Source: Lineolata rhizophorae (taxonomy: Eukaryota; Ascomycota; Dothideomycetes; Lineolatales; Lineolataceae). From it: a DNA stretch of 64,000 bases. A program made the translations under genes and the position numbers. The stretch covers positions 382,070 through 446,069 of the forward strand of contig MU001687.1 in the NCBI GenBank assembly GCA_010093515.1, read 5' to 3'. The notes beneath the pieces were generated by a model, which worked only from the letters and a program-made list of their open reading frames with translations, did not search any database and was not told where the DNA came from. Shown in pieces: positions 23,445 through 33,819 of this stretch; the first letter of the stretch is position 1; every line of letters starts with the position of its first letter.

Positions 23445-26400
23445 GAGGATTCATACACGTGGAAGTTCAGCTTTGGCGTGGTTTTCTTATGGTTTCAGCT
23501 ACTTGCATCGGATGGCGTTCACCTGCGGTTATTCACTCATCCATGGTGTAGTACTCCTTCTGACGGGTGGAGAAACTTTTCATTTCCGTTTGTTTTATAT
23601 CTTTCGGTGGAGTGGCGCATTGGCATGGAACTCCTTTGCATTTGGCGGTCGCGGGTGAGAATGGAAAACAGCGTGGATTGAGCGGGTCTGTCATTCGATG
23701 CTCAGCTCATGATTTCTGCATACACGGGAGCTTGTTTCACGAGTTTTTCTTTCCCATTTTCTCTTCTGTTCTCGGCCTAGGTCGACGGCTATATCACGGT
23801 TGCTGTTCATTCTATCTCAATTGTGCATTCGGGCAGGCGCTTCTTCTACGGGAGCTTCACTCTCATCTGGCGTGTTGTCTTTTCTCCCCCTTGTGGGATG
23901 TGTTTTCTACGGGCGGCTGGCTCGATCCTGATGTGTTGTCTCTTGGCCACTTGTACGGACGGACGGGTAATGGATCACTTGTGTTTTAACTTCTCTGTCT
24001 TTCTCGCAATGGACAGGACATGGCTGATTACTCCCAGGTACAGGGTTGCTGGGAGGTGAATAGGGTCGTCCAAGTATCGACCAAGTGATACGTAAAACTC
24101 AGCAAAGTCATTGCCGTACATTGAAGCTGCCACTCAAATTACCTTTCTACCTAAAGTGCTACAGTCTTATACCGTACGGTCCGGTGTGTAAACTTGTGCC
24201 CGCATCGTAGCATGGTGCACCTCGGGGTGGTCATGATTGGCGAGACCCACGTCCTAGGCCGCATCCAACTGGATGCCTTACTACCCTTTCCTTTCCCCTT
24301 CTACCCCGGCTTTTCCACCTCATCCCATCGTCTACCCTTGTCGCACCCGCTAATGCCAAACTAAACTCACGCATTGGCGCACCATGTACTCCGTCCGCAC
24401 CTGCGCTCTACCTTCGCACAAAGCAGGCCCCATTTCCGCGGGGCTCCGGCGCTCTCCCGGCCGAGCAGGGAGCAGGAGGCCCGACGGAAGGGCCAAAGCG
24501 GCCCCTAGGGGCTTGGCCAACTTACTCTCGGGCTGCGCCACCGTCGGCACTTGCCTTGGACAACCCTTGGCTACGCACTACCTACCCTAAGTCCATGAGG
24601 AAGGTTTGCGGGTTGCGGGCGCGTGGCGCCGATCGCGGTCGGGGCGGCGTACGTAAGCAAGCAGGAAGGAAGGACCCCGGGGGGGCCAGGACGAAGTGGG
24701 ACGGGAGGACAAGAGCGCCGAGATGTGGGGACGCTTTCTCGTCCTAGTGGAAAGGTAGTACATATGTCCACAGGTAGGGAGGAATGATTGTCTAAGCGCG
24801 TGGCTTGGAAATTGGGGGGACGTGTGATCTAGGTCCGCGCCAGGCGGGACTTTGCAGATGTCAGTTTTTTGATAGTGGTGTGAGAATGAAGCAGGACGAG
24901 ACGTTGGCCGAGAGCGCGCGCGGGCGCCATTGGCGAGCGGCCGCTGGGTATGGCGCTTGGCGAGCGCGAGTTGGGCAGTCCGGCGCGGACGCGGATGGAG
25001 GTTGCCGACTGCTTGGCCGTCGATCACTTGAGGTGCAGGACGGAGTGCTGCTTGCGAGGCGGAGATTATTGGCCGACGTGTGCAACGGCAGACGAGCGGG
25101 CCCGCAAGCGGTGGGAATCAGTTGCGAGATCGACTACAAGTTCGGGCTCGGATTGCTTTATCGCATTCGGATCGCCTTCTTCGCGCCCTGTGTATGTACT
25201 TCCGTACTCCCGTGTACCAAAGTGTCAGACATGACGTGTTCTTCCGTACGAGCAGTAGGTCCGACGTTCGCTAACGGGGCCTAGGATATTGGGTAGGGCA
25301 CTCTATACAAGGAGCCTTGGCGCCAGGCTATGCCTATTTCCCGGTTGATTTACCCCCTTTCGAGAAGGCAAACCTCGTGCTTTGGAATTTTCCACGCGAT
25401 GTACCGGGTTGAGGTCGTTCATCTCCGTCCCAGGATCGCAGTGGGGCTCTATTATATGTACGTCAATCAATAAAACTTCGTCGTTTCATCAGGTTTCTCA
25501 TCCCGGATTGAAAATAGCCGTTCGTTGTTTGCCACGCGGTGATCTCGGTTCGGCCCCCATTTATTGCTAGTCAGGGACATGGGCTGATGGGGGCCGCGTA
25601 TACGTCGTTGCGAGCGGAAAATAGAAACTATTGTGGCTTCGATACGGCGGTCTCCGTAAGTTAGATTTCAATGGACTGTTGCGAAGGTGCTATCTTTACT
25701 CGGAAGGAAATCCGGCAATTGCTCTGGACGACCAGTGACGACATTTCCATAGTGGGCTGCAAGCTACCTACCCCGTACGTGTGCACACTGTACAGAGGCA
25801 TTTAAGGCCCTCGAAGGTTTTGGATAAGCTTAATCTCGAATACGAACGGCTTGTCGAGTCCCAAGGTACTTATGTACTAGTCTATCAAGTTCACAGCTGT
25901 CATAGTGCAACACTGCAATTCGCTTGCTTGACCATCTAAAAACGTAAACAACGTCACTTCTGTGGGAAATAGTATTGTCACTCTGATCGCTCGCTCACAG
26001 TCACAACGAATATTTTTGTGAAAATTCCGCTCGATGGACAGACCAAAACTTACGTGATTGTAGCCAAAAGGTTATCTAAATTAGCTCTCGGCCAATTATT
26101 CTGTTGTGGATGTTGCTTAAAATCTCATCAGTATGACTGTAGTGCCCGTATACGCGCATTCGTGTAATTCTGGTGTTCACCCTAACATTTTCTCGTTACG
26201 CAGTTGGCCCTTGGCCACGGTTGCGGGCTTGCAGCATGGCACGCTACAGTTTTACACGAGGCTACGAAGGACGGCCGCGTCCCAGCGTATCAGAAAACAG
26301 AAGGACTAGCTTGATACTGAAAGGGCTCCTATTATGGCCTAGCTATTTACCCGTCACCTGCACTGCTGCTAGCGTTTTGGTTTACTGTTTTATTGCCCCT

Positions 26401-26676
26401 AGTCCCAATGCACAGCGTTCTCAGGTGCTTGTTGAACACTGCAGAATGCTGTGCCGCTCACTCACTATTTCAACTAAGAAGTCGCTAGCAGATGATGGAA
26501 CTGCTGAATTGCGCCAGTGACACTCTATATAAGAACGTAATTGGGAACGGGCACGGAGACGAGGCGTTCTTGCAAAGGGCTCGTTCTTAGTAACTGACTA
26601 TTTGAGTAGAAATATAGTAGAATTTCAACTAGGAGCTCGCAATTGTCATTACAGGCATAAAAAATTGAACGAGACT
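23445..26676. other. 3.2-kb gene-free region downstream of the WOPR gene
   Basis: The first 600 nt are T-rich and probably include the 3' UTR. Beyond that, no open frame has protein-like features, including those at 24805-25284 and 26173-26520. The GTACTCCGT core seen upstream of the WOPR gene recurs at 24385-24393. Confidence 0.45.
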
Positions 26677-27827
26677 TTATTCTGACTCTAAATATACCCT
26701 TTGTCCTTCAGTACAGAACACCACGACGATGGCTTCAGGCCCGAGCGCCGTGGGCAATGCCGACGTCGCAACAACTTTCCGCAAGGCACTCAGCGTCGCA
26801 GAACCACATGGGCCAGCACGAACTCCATTACGTCCGAGTAATCGAGTGTCTTCGTGAGCTTCGCGATCAGTCACGGTCACACTCGCATCAACGCCGTCTC
26901 TCAACTTCGGCCACGCGATTGTCGACACCGTCCCGCAGTTCATGCCGCACATGATCGTCTCGCCCGTCTCAATCGACACTATACGTCCAGCGTTCAGACT
27001 CGCGTGGAGACAAGCTGCACCCGTGGGCTCCACGGCAATGACTGCAGTCGAGGGGGTTGATGGCTGTTTGTAATGCGCGGCAACAGCAGCCGCAAAAGAT
27101 CCAACGCCAACAGAGGCAACGACGCATGTCGCCGGACGACCGACAATATCATGCAGCTGGCGGTCTGTCTCGGCCAACATAGTTGAGTATCCGTCGGCGA
27201 CCCACTACGCCAGGAAAGGTAGTCAGCTCCGTGTCCCGAATACAGCCTTCGAGGACTCACGGCAGGAATTTCCTCGTAACCCGGCCATGAAGTGTCCATG
27301 CATAGTAGACTTCCGGTGTCTTCCGCATGCGTCTTTGCCTCTTCAACAGAGGCATCGTAGCCTCCGTCAACTACACGAACTTCGGCGCCTTCGCCGGCAA
27401 TTATGTTCCGCGTAGCTTGGTCAACGTAGCGCGATACAAACACTACAGCCGGTATTTTAAGGTAAAGCGCCATGCGGGCCACCGCGCGCCCCCAATTTCC
27501 AGCAGAGCAGCACACAAGCATTACATCTTGCTTCGCAGCAGATTCACTTAGTTGCTGGAGTGATACTGGAATGTCGTGGCCCGTCTTCTTGGCGATTGCT
27601 CGATATACAGCCCAAGAGGCACCGAGGATCTTGAAGGAGGGAAGTCCGAAGCGCAGTGATTCATCTTTGACGAACAAGTGCTTTGCGCCAATTCCATTTG
27701 CCAGGGAATCGAGAGAGACTAGTGGAGTCTCCGAGTAATGAGGTAGAAGCCGATGGAAGTCTTCAACTTCTGGTGTCGGTGTCGCAGAAGTTGATCTCCA
27801 TGAACGCGCATTATGATTGACGTACAT
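26677..27827 (-). CDS. PLP-dependent diaminopropionate ammonia-lyase-like enzyme
   Basis: Exons 27827..27261 and 27204..26677, 364 aa. This is a fold-type II PLP enzyme of the DpaL family, which converts 2,3-diaminopropionate to pyruvate and ammonia; relatives act on other amino acids. The N-terminus MYVNHNARSWRS is characteristic. The PLP-binding lysine lies in RFGLPSFKILGASW. The phosphate or substrate loop is CCSAGNWGRAVA, matching the SxGNHG-type loop of the superfamily. Near the C-terminus are a second Gly loop (ASVGVGSFA) and AVEPTGAACL. The intron (27260-27205) has a GTGAGT donor and TAG acceptor and joins in phase 0 (EEIPA-WVADGYS). I chose the ATG at 27827; an in-frame stop lies shortly upstream, and the 21 intervening codons contain no ATG. 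E. coli DpaL is about 400 aa. The actual substrate is not shown by the sequence. Confidence 0.85.
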
Positions 27828-28471
27828 TGCGTGAGGACAAGGTGTAATGTCTTGTGGTAGTCGCTCATCGATATGACTTGGAAGTTTCAATGCTTTGGAT
27901 TAGTGGTGTAATTACATAAAAGATCATCTGTCGTTCTGGTCGGATAATAGTTCGACGTTGAGGCTCGCCAAGTACTACCTACCTACCCATACTTGTCCGG
28001 ACTGGCGCTCACGTGACAACTGTGATTTTTCGGAGTAAGAGTCTCCTTCAAGCTCATATATTAGGAGCCTTGACGAGGGTTACATAGCTGGCTAACGCTC
28101 TATGTTTATATGCCGTACTTATCAGCCAATACTTCCGGTACGTCATTTGGACTGCATCTAAGGGCTACACATCCGGAATAAGGTTTACTCAGGTGGGTTC
28201 CTCGTTATGTAGTCACAATTGGAAATTATGAGCATCACTAGCATCCTCCATAGTTATGCGATGTGCAATGCGTTGAGGACGCTAAGCGTGTCTTCACTTC
28301 ACGCATATACACTCCTAGGCCTCCAACCGTACATACACGAGCACCCAACCATGAAGATGCAGGTTTGAGGAGATTGATCCTACGCCCCATGCCAGCTCCT
28401 GTATCATAGCCAGTTGAAGAAGAGGAGGGAAAGCACGCCACCAGCTATCAAAGCTCCGCCACTATGACCTC
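27828..28471. other. intergenic region between DpaL-like gene and eL19
   Basis: Both flanking genes are on the minus strand, so this is the DpaL-like promoter and the eL19 3' region. It holds a TCACGTGA site at 28009-28016. Nothing else is recognised. Confidence 0.5.
28009..28016. promoter_or_regulatory. TCACGTGA palindrome upstream of the DpaL-like gene
   Basis: It is identical to the palindrome before POL5 and eL19. It lies about 185 nt upstream of the ATG at 27827. A role in transcription is inferred from position and recurrence. Confidence 0.45.
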
Positions 28472-29419
28472 TTAAGGTGGGGTCTCGTCCGTCGTCAACG
28501 CCTGACGCTTGGCCTGCACACGCTCCTGTCTCCGCTCGCGGGCCGCCTTGGTCTTCGCGCGCTTAGCGTCCATCTCCTCCTTCAAGATGCGCTCACGCTG
28601 CTTCTCGGCCTTGGCCTTGTGGATCTGCTCGTTTGAGTTCGGGGTTAGCTGCTACGAGTCAGATTCGGTATGAAAATGGCTGGCAACGTACGTGTTCAAC
28701 AAGAGCACGCTTGTGCTTAAAGGTATTACCCTTGCAGAGGTGATAGAGTTCGTGGTAGAGGTGCTTGTCGATCTTCCCTGAGGCGCGGTACTTGACGAGG
28801 AGGCGGCGGAGGACACGGAGACGACGCATCCAGAGCACATGGCTATAGCACACAACGGCAATCAGCATTCCGGCACATGCCCCAGGCAATCGTCTTTCCC
28901 CATTTTCGGCCCACGTCCTCCGCTATCACCGCTCAGACAACAACAGCTCTTCTCTGGACATACCTCGGCATTCTGGCGTCCTTAGTACCCTTCCTCTTAC
29001 CGAAACCGCGGTGGCGGCCGATGCGACGAGCTTCAGTCAGAGCACGGGCGCGAGCACGGGAATGCATCGTGACGGGCTTGCGGATGATGAGGCCATCGGA
29101 GACGAGCTTGCGGATCGTCTGACGGGAGTTGGCATTGCTGATTTCCGTCACCTCGTTCGGGTCCAACCAAATCTTGCGTTTGCCGCAGCCGACGACTGAT
29201 GCCGCGAGATGCTTCTGCGTGCGGAGATTGACCCTGTGTGCAGCGCCGTGGTTAGCACATCCTGAGTGCTGCAGGCGCCCCGAGAGTGGGCGGGCGAGAC
29301 GTATGCGAGGGGCACCGGGCACGGTGGAACGGTGAGATAGAGCCCTCTGCGAGAACGATGGTGCTTCTTGAGGTGGACATGGGCCTAAGCATGAGTCGTA
29401 GAGATGCAGTTGCTTACAT
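28472..29419 (-). CDS. RPL19: 60S ribosomal protein eL19
   Basis: Exons 29419..29418, 29233..28964, 28842..28692 and 28624..28472, 191 aa, the normal eL19 length. The protein starts [19 protein letters not shown] and continues with the invariant KIWLDPNE and [19 protein letters not shown] blocks. The middle exon encodes [20 protein letters not shown]. The last exon is the basic coiled-coil tail ([15 protein letters not shown]). The start codon is split: the first coding exon contributes only AT (29419-29418) before a GTAAGC donor, and the next exon supplies G after a CACACAG acceptor 184 nt later. Later introns have GTATGT and GTACGT donors and join cleanly (MPSHVLW, VEHIHKAK). eL19 sits on the large subunit and contacts the small subunit across a bridge. 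Intron-rich 5' ends are typical of fungal ribosomal-protein genes. Confidence 0.96.
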
Positions 29420-29945
29420 TTTGGATGGACTTGTCGAAGTGTCGATAGTGGTGATGTAGACGGGTGGCCGGGTGAGGAGAGGGGGATGTCAAAATGGGCG
29501 CATGTGTGCGTTTCGCCTGATTCGTCACTAGCCGATCGCCGCCTAAAATGCCAAGACTTTGACACTCGCTAACTTCCCTCTAATCCTCATCACGTGAAAT
29601 GCCTGCATTCAGGTCTTTCGCAGCCTCGTATTATGCTCTCCGGGTCATACATTCTACGCGCATGTGAGTCAAAGAACACGGCTATTTCCACGTTGAGTCT
29701 CAATTTCATACCATTTCTTTCCCGTGCACTAGAGACCTTTGTCCTATCATTTCACCCTTCTCTGATTAAAAGCATCCTCCTACTAGTAATGGTAGTCAGT
29801 GATCGAGTGCAAAGGACAGTTATCTTTTTTTTAATTGCGACTAGAAATAGCTTTTATTGAAGACCTTAGAGGTGGCTAGTGAATCAATGGCTCTGTGGGA
29901 GTCTTCCAGTCACAGATGAGTGGGAGAGATGTAAAGGGGACTCCA
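29420..29945. other. eL19 promoter and intergenic region
   Basis: This contains the eL19 leader and a TCACGTGA site at 29590-29597, about 170 nt before the split start codon. The left-hand minus-strand gene pair ends beyond it. No gene is seen here. Confidence 0.5.
29590..29597. promoter_or_regulatory. TCACGTGA palindrome upstream of eL19
   Basis: Same palindrome as upstream of POL5 and the DpaL-like gene. In many ascomycetes, E-box-like elements are found in ribosomal-protein promoters; action here is inferred. Confidence 0.45.
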
Positions 29946-31142
29946 TCAAGCCCAGCGCCTGTATGATTCTTGCCGATTTATCTCACAGGTAATATGTTCT
30001 CTCTCCGCTTGGACATCAATCGTAACGCAAAGGTCAAAGTACCCAAATTCTAAGGCGAGCCTACGAAGCCTGACCAGCCATGCGCCAATCCCCGAACCGT
30101 CGGCTTCTAGGTTGATATTAGTCCTCGCCTCCAGTATCACCTTTTCGATGGCTTTTCTGCAATACTCCGACCCCTGATATGCGTTCACGTTGAGAAAGCC
30201 GGTATTGCGTCGATCCACCAAAGCAAGCGCCAACCATTTGGACCGTTGGTCAGGAAATGCCTTCACGGGGAAGACCTCTGTCTCACTACCCTCCCTGGCC
30301 AACGCACTCAGCATATCGAAGGCATCGAGATGCTCATGGGCAAGATTCATGGTTTGCATAAGCACCTTAGCGATCCCTTCGGCCGCATAAGGCGGAGAAA
30401 GCCCTTCCTTCTTCAATGCTCCGAGAGCCCTGGACGCTGTAGATATCATTTCGAGCTCAAGGATCCGACCGAGCTCGTTTCGGAATCCGAAGCACCCCTC
30501 TCTTTTACCCTCATGCTCCCATTCCACTCCCTCGTCCTCCACCTTAGTTCCAGGTGGTGCAATTACCAAGTTGAAGCCTTCGGGAGAGATGGCAATGATC
30601 CTTCGATGTGATTGCTCTTGTCCTATCTCTTCGATGATCAAAGCTTCGATCACTTCGTCGTCAGCAGCAAGCAATTCCCGTGTCGTCTCGCTGGTTGCTG
30701 GCCCCACGATAAACGCGCGGACGCCCTCGAAATTGGCATTGAGAAGACCTTCGAAATTCTCCAAAAATAGGCGCCTCGCATACGGAAAGAGGGTGCTTAT
30801 GCCCTCTTGGTAAAACGCATGGTAGAACTCGTAAATCCAAGCGCGCATTTGGTCGAGCTCATCTTCGTTGACAAAGAAGATACCGCGAAGGCTGCTTCTC
30901 CTGGCCATCCAGAACCCCCTTCGGACCCGTGGGTACAGTGTCGCTGAGATTTCAGCCAGAATTGTGGAATCACAACGGCCATAGTCTCTCTTAACAACTT
31001 CTCCCGGCGACCTTGTTCGTTCAGTTCCGCCCCTTGTTGGCACCGTGGATATCGGTCCAAGAGTTGACGTTCCATCCTTCGCTTCATTGACCGGCTGGAT
31101 CGCTGATTTCACCGTGTCTTCCGACTGGGTTGATGCTTGCAT
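29946..31142 (-). CDS. uncharacterised protein, tandem paralogue A
   Basis: A single exon of 398 aa from the ATG at 31142; the frame stays open for 102 nt upstream but has no further ATG. There is no signal peptide and no membrane segment, and I recognise no domain. The first 70 residues are Ser/Thr/Pro-rich and look disordered. From there on the protein is mixed alpha/beta in appearance, with segments DELDQMRAWIYEFYHAFY, LFPYARRLFLENFEGLLNA, CFGFRNELGRILELEM and LALALVDRRNTGF. These line up in the same order with segments of the next gene to the right on the same strand (ending 31820), so the two look like diverged tandem duplicates. Function is unknown. The absence of breaks over about 1.2 kb argues that it is real. 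Confidence 0.7.
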   Translation of the reverse strand: MQASTQSEDTVKSAIQPVNEAKDGTSTLGPISTVPTRGGTERTRSPGEVVKRDYGRCDSTILAEISATLYPRVRRGFWMARRSSLRGIFFVNEDELDQMRAWIYEFYHAFYQEGISTLFPYARRLFLENFEGLLNANFEGVRAFIVGPATSETTRELLAADDEVIEALIIEEIGQEQSHRRIIAISPEGFNLVIAPPGTKVEDEGVEWEHEGKREGCFGFRNELGRILELEMISTASRALGALKKEGLSPPYAAEGIAKVLMQTMNLAHEHLDAFDMLSALAREGSETEVFPVKAFPDQRSKWLALALVDRRNTGFLNVNAYQGSEYCRKAIEKVILEARTNINLEADGSGIGAWLVRLRRLALEFGYFDLCVTIDVQAEREHITCEINRQESYRRWA

Positions 31143-31819
31143 GTTATCAAACAATATGCAAAAAAGTGAACTAAGAATATAAGTGGTGGTGTTCTGGACT
31201 CCGATATGGAGATGTCGCCTACTCGCGCAAGATGTTTTACGCAAGATTAAGGCATATCAATATTGAGCCATACAATCAACTTGTCGCTACAAAAGTGTGA
31301 GCGTCGGCTTCCATTTTGGTCAGTCTAGAGTAAGGATAGGTGGTTTCTCTAGCGAGGTCAGGAACCTGGAAATAGCAATCATGGTAGCCATGGTTCTACC
31401 GTCCTGCACCGCCAATTGCAAGCACGAGTTGTTCCGACAACCTACCCCTGTTGCTCAAACGTGATCGGTGGGGATGCAAAATGTAAAATGCACGCCTACC
31501 GCATGGAGGTGTAAGACCGAACTGGGGAGAACTGTTTGGAAAATTCGCACAGAGGAATGCACCTAGTCCCAAACGCGGTTCAAAATGACTGCAGCTCGAG
31601 ACATGAACCTATGTTTCCTGCCGCATACTTGTAATGATTCTCGGTGGAAAATAACGTAAGCGCTTCTGGCTATCCCTGTGAGGGACCAAGGGCTGCATAA
31701 TGCAGTCATCCCTTGAAGTATCGTAGAATTTTCGAAAACAAACACGTATTAACAACTCCGCCATCCAGAATATCACTCCGCACAAATACGAATCTCAAAG
31801 GTCTAATCATGAAAAAGTA
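31143..31819. other. intergenic region between the two unknown paralogues
   Basis: This is the promoter of paralogue A and the 3' region of paralogue B. No extra gene is seen. The segment 31795-31876 may include a spliced 3' end of paralogue B. Confidence 0.5.
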
Positions 31820-33145
31820 TTAGCGCCCGATATGTTGCCATACAACCTGCGAAACGTGAGATAGCAGGAACTCACCTTGAGGAGCATCATCCCTCAACTT
31901 GAAAGTCAACTGGTCGTCCGCCCTCCACTCCAAGCCCTTTGCAATAACCGCCCACCCATACTGCTGGGCTACGCGCCTCATGCAATCCAGCCACTTCCCC
32001 TGTGTGAATCGCTGGGGTTCTACCCTCTTCTTCGCAACCTTGATCACCGCCCATGCTGCTCTGAACACCACCTCCAACTGCTCCCTTACCGGTCGATCCT
32101 TCGTCACCAACCCCGTGCATTGGCGTTCTGCCAAGGCCCACGCGATTGCCTGCTCCCTGAACTCCATATCATCCCAGGCAACCAAGTTCTTCGCACCCTC
32201 ACAGCCACGGATCTCCGAGCGCAGATTGAACACGTCTGGCGCAAGATGCATTTCGAAGGATACACCTTCGTCGAGCGCTAAACGCCTCAAGATGGGCGCC
32301 TCGTAGAAGCGCTCGAATTCCATCGCAACAGCGACGCGCGCCTCGGTCACTGTGTTCACCGAGGCAATTACCTGGACGCCATTGTCGCTGTCTTCGCGAA
32401 GTATCTTGTTCCAATGGTAGAGCGTTACGTCGCGGACTACAGCACGTAGGACCGCTTCTGCCCTGTTGCGCAGGGATACCGCGAGCACGTCGTCGAGGTG
32501 GCGCAGACGGAAGCCCCAGTAGAAACCGAGACGCGTATCGCCGATGACCACGGCGCCGAGGTGACGGAGGACAGCATTGAAACCCAGAAAGCTTACCGGA
32601 AAAACCAGGAGGGGCTCCTTTGGATTGTCAAATACACTCTGGGCGGCATCGTCTGGGTGTATCTGGTACTGCTTTTCGCTCTCCGGGAGATCAGCTAGGC
32701 GAATCGCCAGAGTTTGTTTGGGGTCGTCTATCATGTTGGAAAATGACGTTGTACGGACTCGTTCCTGGTAATTTGCTTTCAGGACCCGCCGGAACACTAG
32801 GTCGGCGTATCGATAGAGGGTGTACTTCCTTTTGTAGTGATACATTTCTGCGATATAACCCTTCAAACGTTCGAACTCTGCCTTAGGCACGTTGAGGATG
32901 ATGCCATCCCCAACGAGCGAGACTAAGGGCACCGGCTGCCCCGAGGTCGCCTTTGTGGTGGTATGGTTTCGAATATCAGCAGCTGGAATAACCGCCGCCG
33001 TTTCCTGTGGAGGATTGGCTATCGAGTTTGTTCTGTGCCTAGGCTGGTTGGCGTCTTCGCCGATCGCAAGGTTTTGAGCCCGTGAGGGCTGGCCACCCTC
33101 CTCTAGAGGAAGCCGAGGTGCAAGATTTCGAAGCGGCGATGACAT
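31820..33145 (-). CDS. uncharacterised protein, tandem paralogue B
   Basis: A single exon of 441 aa as given. Residues 1-80 are polar and disordered. The rest matches paralogue A in order: AEFERLKGYIAEMYHYK, LYRYADLVFRRVLKANY, FYWGFRLRHLDDVLAVSL and IAWALAERQCTGL. The YWGFRLRHLDDV / CFGFRNELGRIL correspondence is the clearest. No catalytic motif, signal peptide or membrane segment is visible. The C-terminus is uncertain. A GTGAGT donor at 31875, a GCTAATAC branch site and a TTAG acceptor at 31803 would form a 73-nt intron and change the end from 18 further residues to a short DL-stop ending at 31795. I keep the unspliced form but rate the two about equal. Function is unknown. Confidence 0.7.
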   Translation of the reverse strand: MSSPLRNLAPRLPLEEGGQPSRAQNLAIGEDANQPRHRTNSIANPPQETAAVIPAADIRNHTTTKATSGQPVPLVSLVGDGIILNVPKAEFERLKGYIAEMYHYKRKYTLYRYADLVFRRVLKANYQERVRTTSFSNMIDDPKQTLAIRLADLPESEKQYQIHPDDAAQSVFDNPKEPLLVFPVSFLGFNAVLRHLGAVVIGDTRLGFYWGFRLRHLDDVLAVSLRNRAEAVLRAVVRDVTLYHWNKILREDSDNGVQVIASVNTVTEARVAVAMEFERFYEAPILRRLALDEGVSFEMHLAPDVFNLRSEIRGCEGAKNLVAWDDMEFREQAIAWALAERQCTGLVTKDRPVREQLEVVFRAAWAVIKVAKKRVEPQRFTQGKWLDCMRRVAQQYGWAVIAKGLEWRADDQLTFKLRDDAPQGEFLLSHVSQVVWQHIGR

Positions 33146-33819
33146 TTAGCCCTTGATCCTTCGCCTGACTCGCCCTTTGGATGCCTTTCGCCGTTGGCCA
33201 GGGGGCAGAGTGAGCCGGTCTAGCGGATGAAGCCGTAGAGCTCTAGTACGGCTAGCAAGCAAACCTGTGTCGACATGTGAGGGCATTCCTCATTCGTAGA
33301 GCCTTCTTAACTGAATTGTGTTTGTTTGTCGGTAGTTAACTGAGGTAAGTAAGGGTGTGGTTATGACATCGCCTTATGTGAAATATTCGCTCATGGATGG
33401 CTGTGGGAGCAAAAGTTGCCCTAGGGAGTTGCTAGCAAGCAGTCAGTTTTCATGTCATAGTTGATATATAACTCGCTACCCTCACAACCTACTTGTTTGA
33501 TTGCTAAACTATTCGTGTGTTGAAGGCATAAGAAATTGTAAACCACAGCGGCTTATTGGACATCCCTGACGTGCTTTGTGCTTGACTACTAGGAGCCCGA
33601 AAAGCTTCTAGAATGATCGTCACATGCGACAATACAGTTACAGAAACTTTGATCGCACAGCCGCAAGTAATGGAGTCCATAAAAACTATAACAATCCTAT
33701 CGTAGAGCAAACTACAGGAAAGAAGAATCAGCTCCATCATTTCTTACAATACCCTTTTGTCTAAAATAAAGAAAAAAAAATAATACAAGTCTTGCCGGTT
33801 TTCATTACGGCCAAAACAT
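33146..33819. other. intergenic region between paralogue B and OST1
   Basis: It contains the paralogue B promoter and the OST1 3' end, including an A-rich run at about 33770-33782 (plus-strand view). No gene is recognised. Confidence 0.5.

Noticed and set aside
28843-29417. Intron-encoded snoRNA in eL19 or uL15 introns
   Set aside because: Looked for box C (RTGATGA) and box D (CTGA) pairs with terminal stems; only single weak matches were seen.
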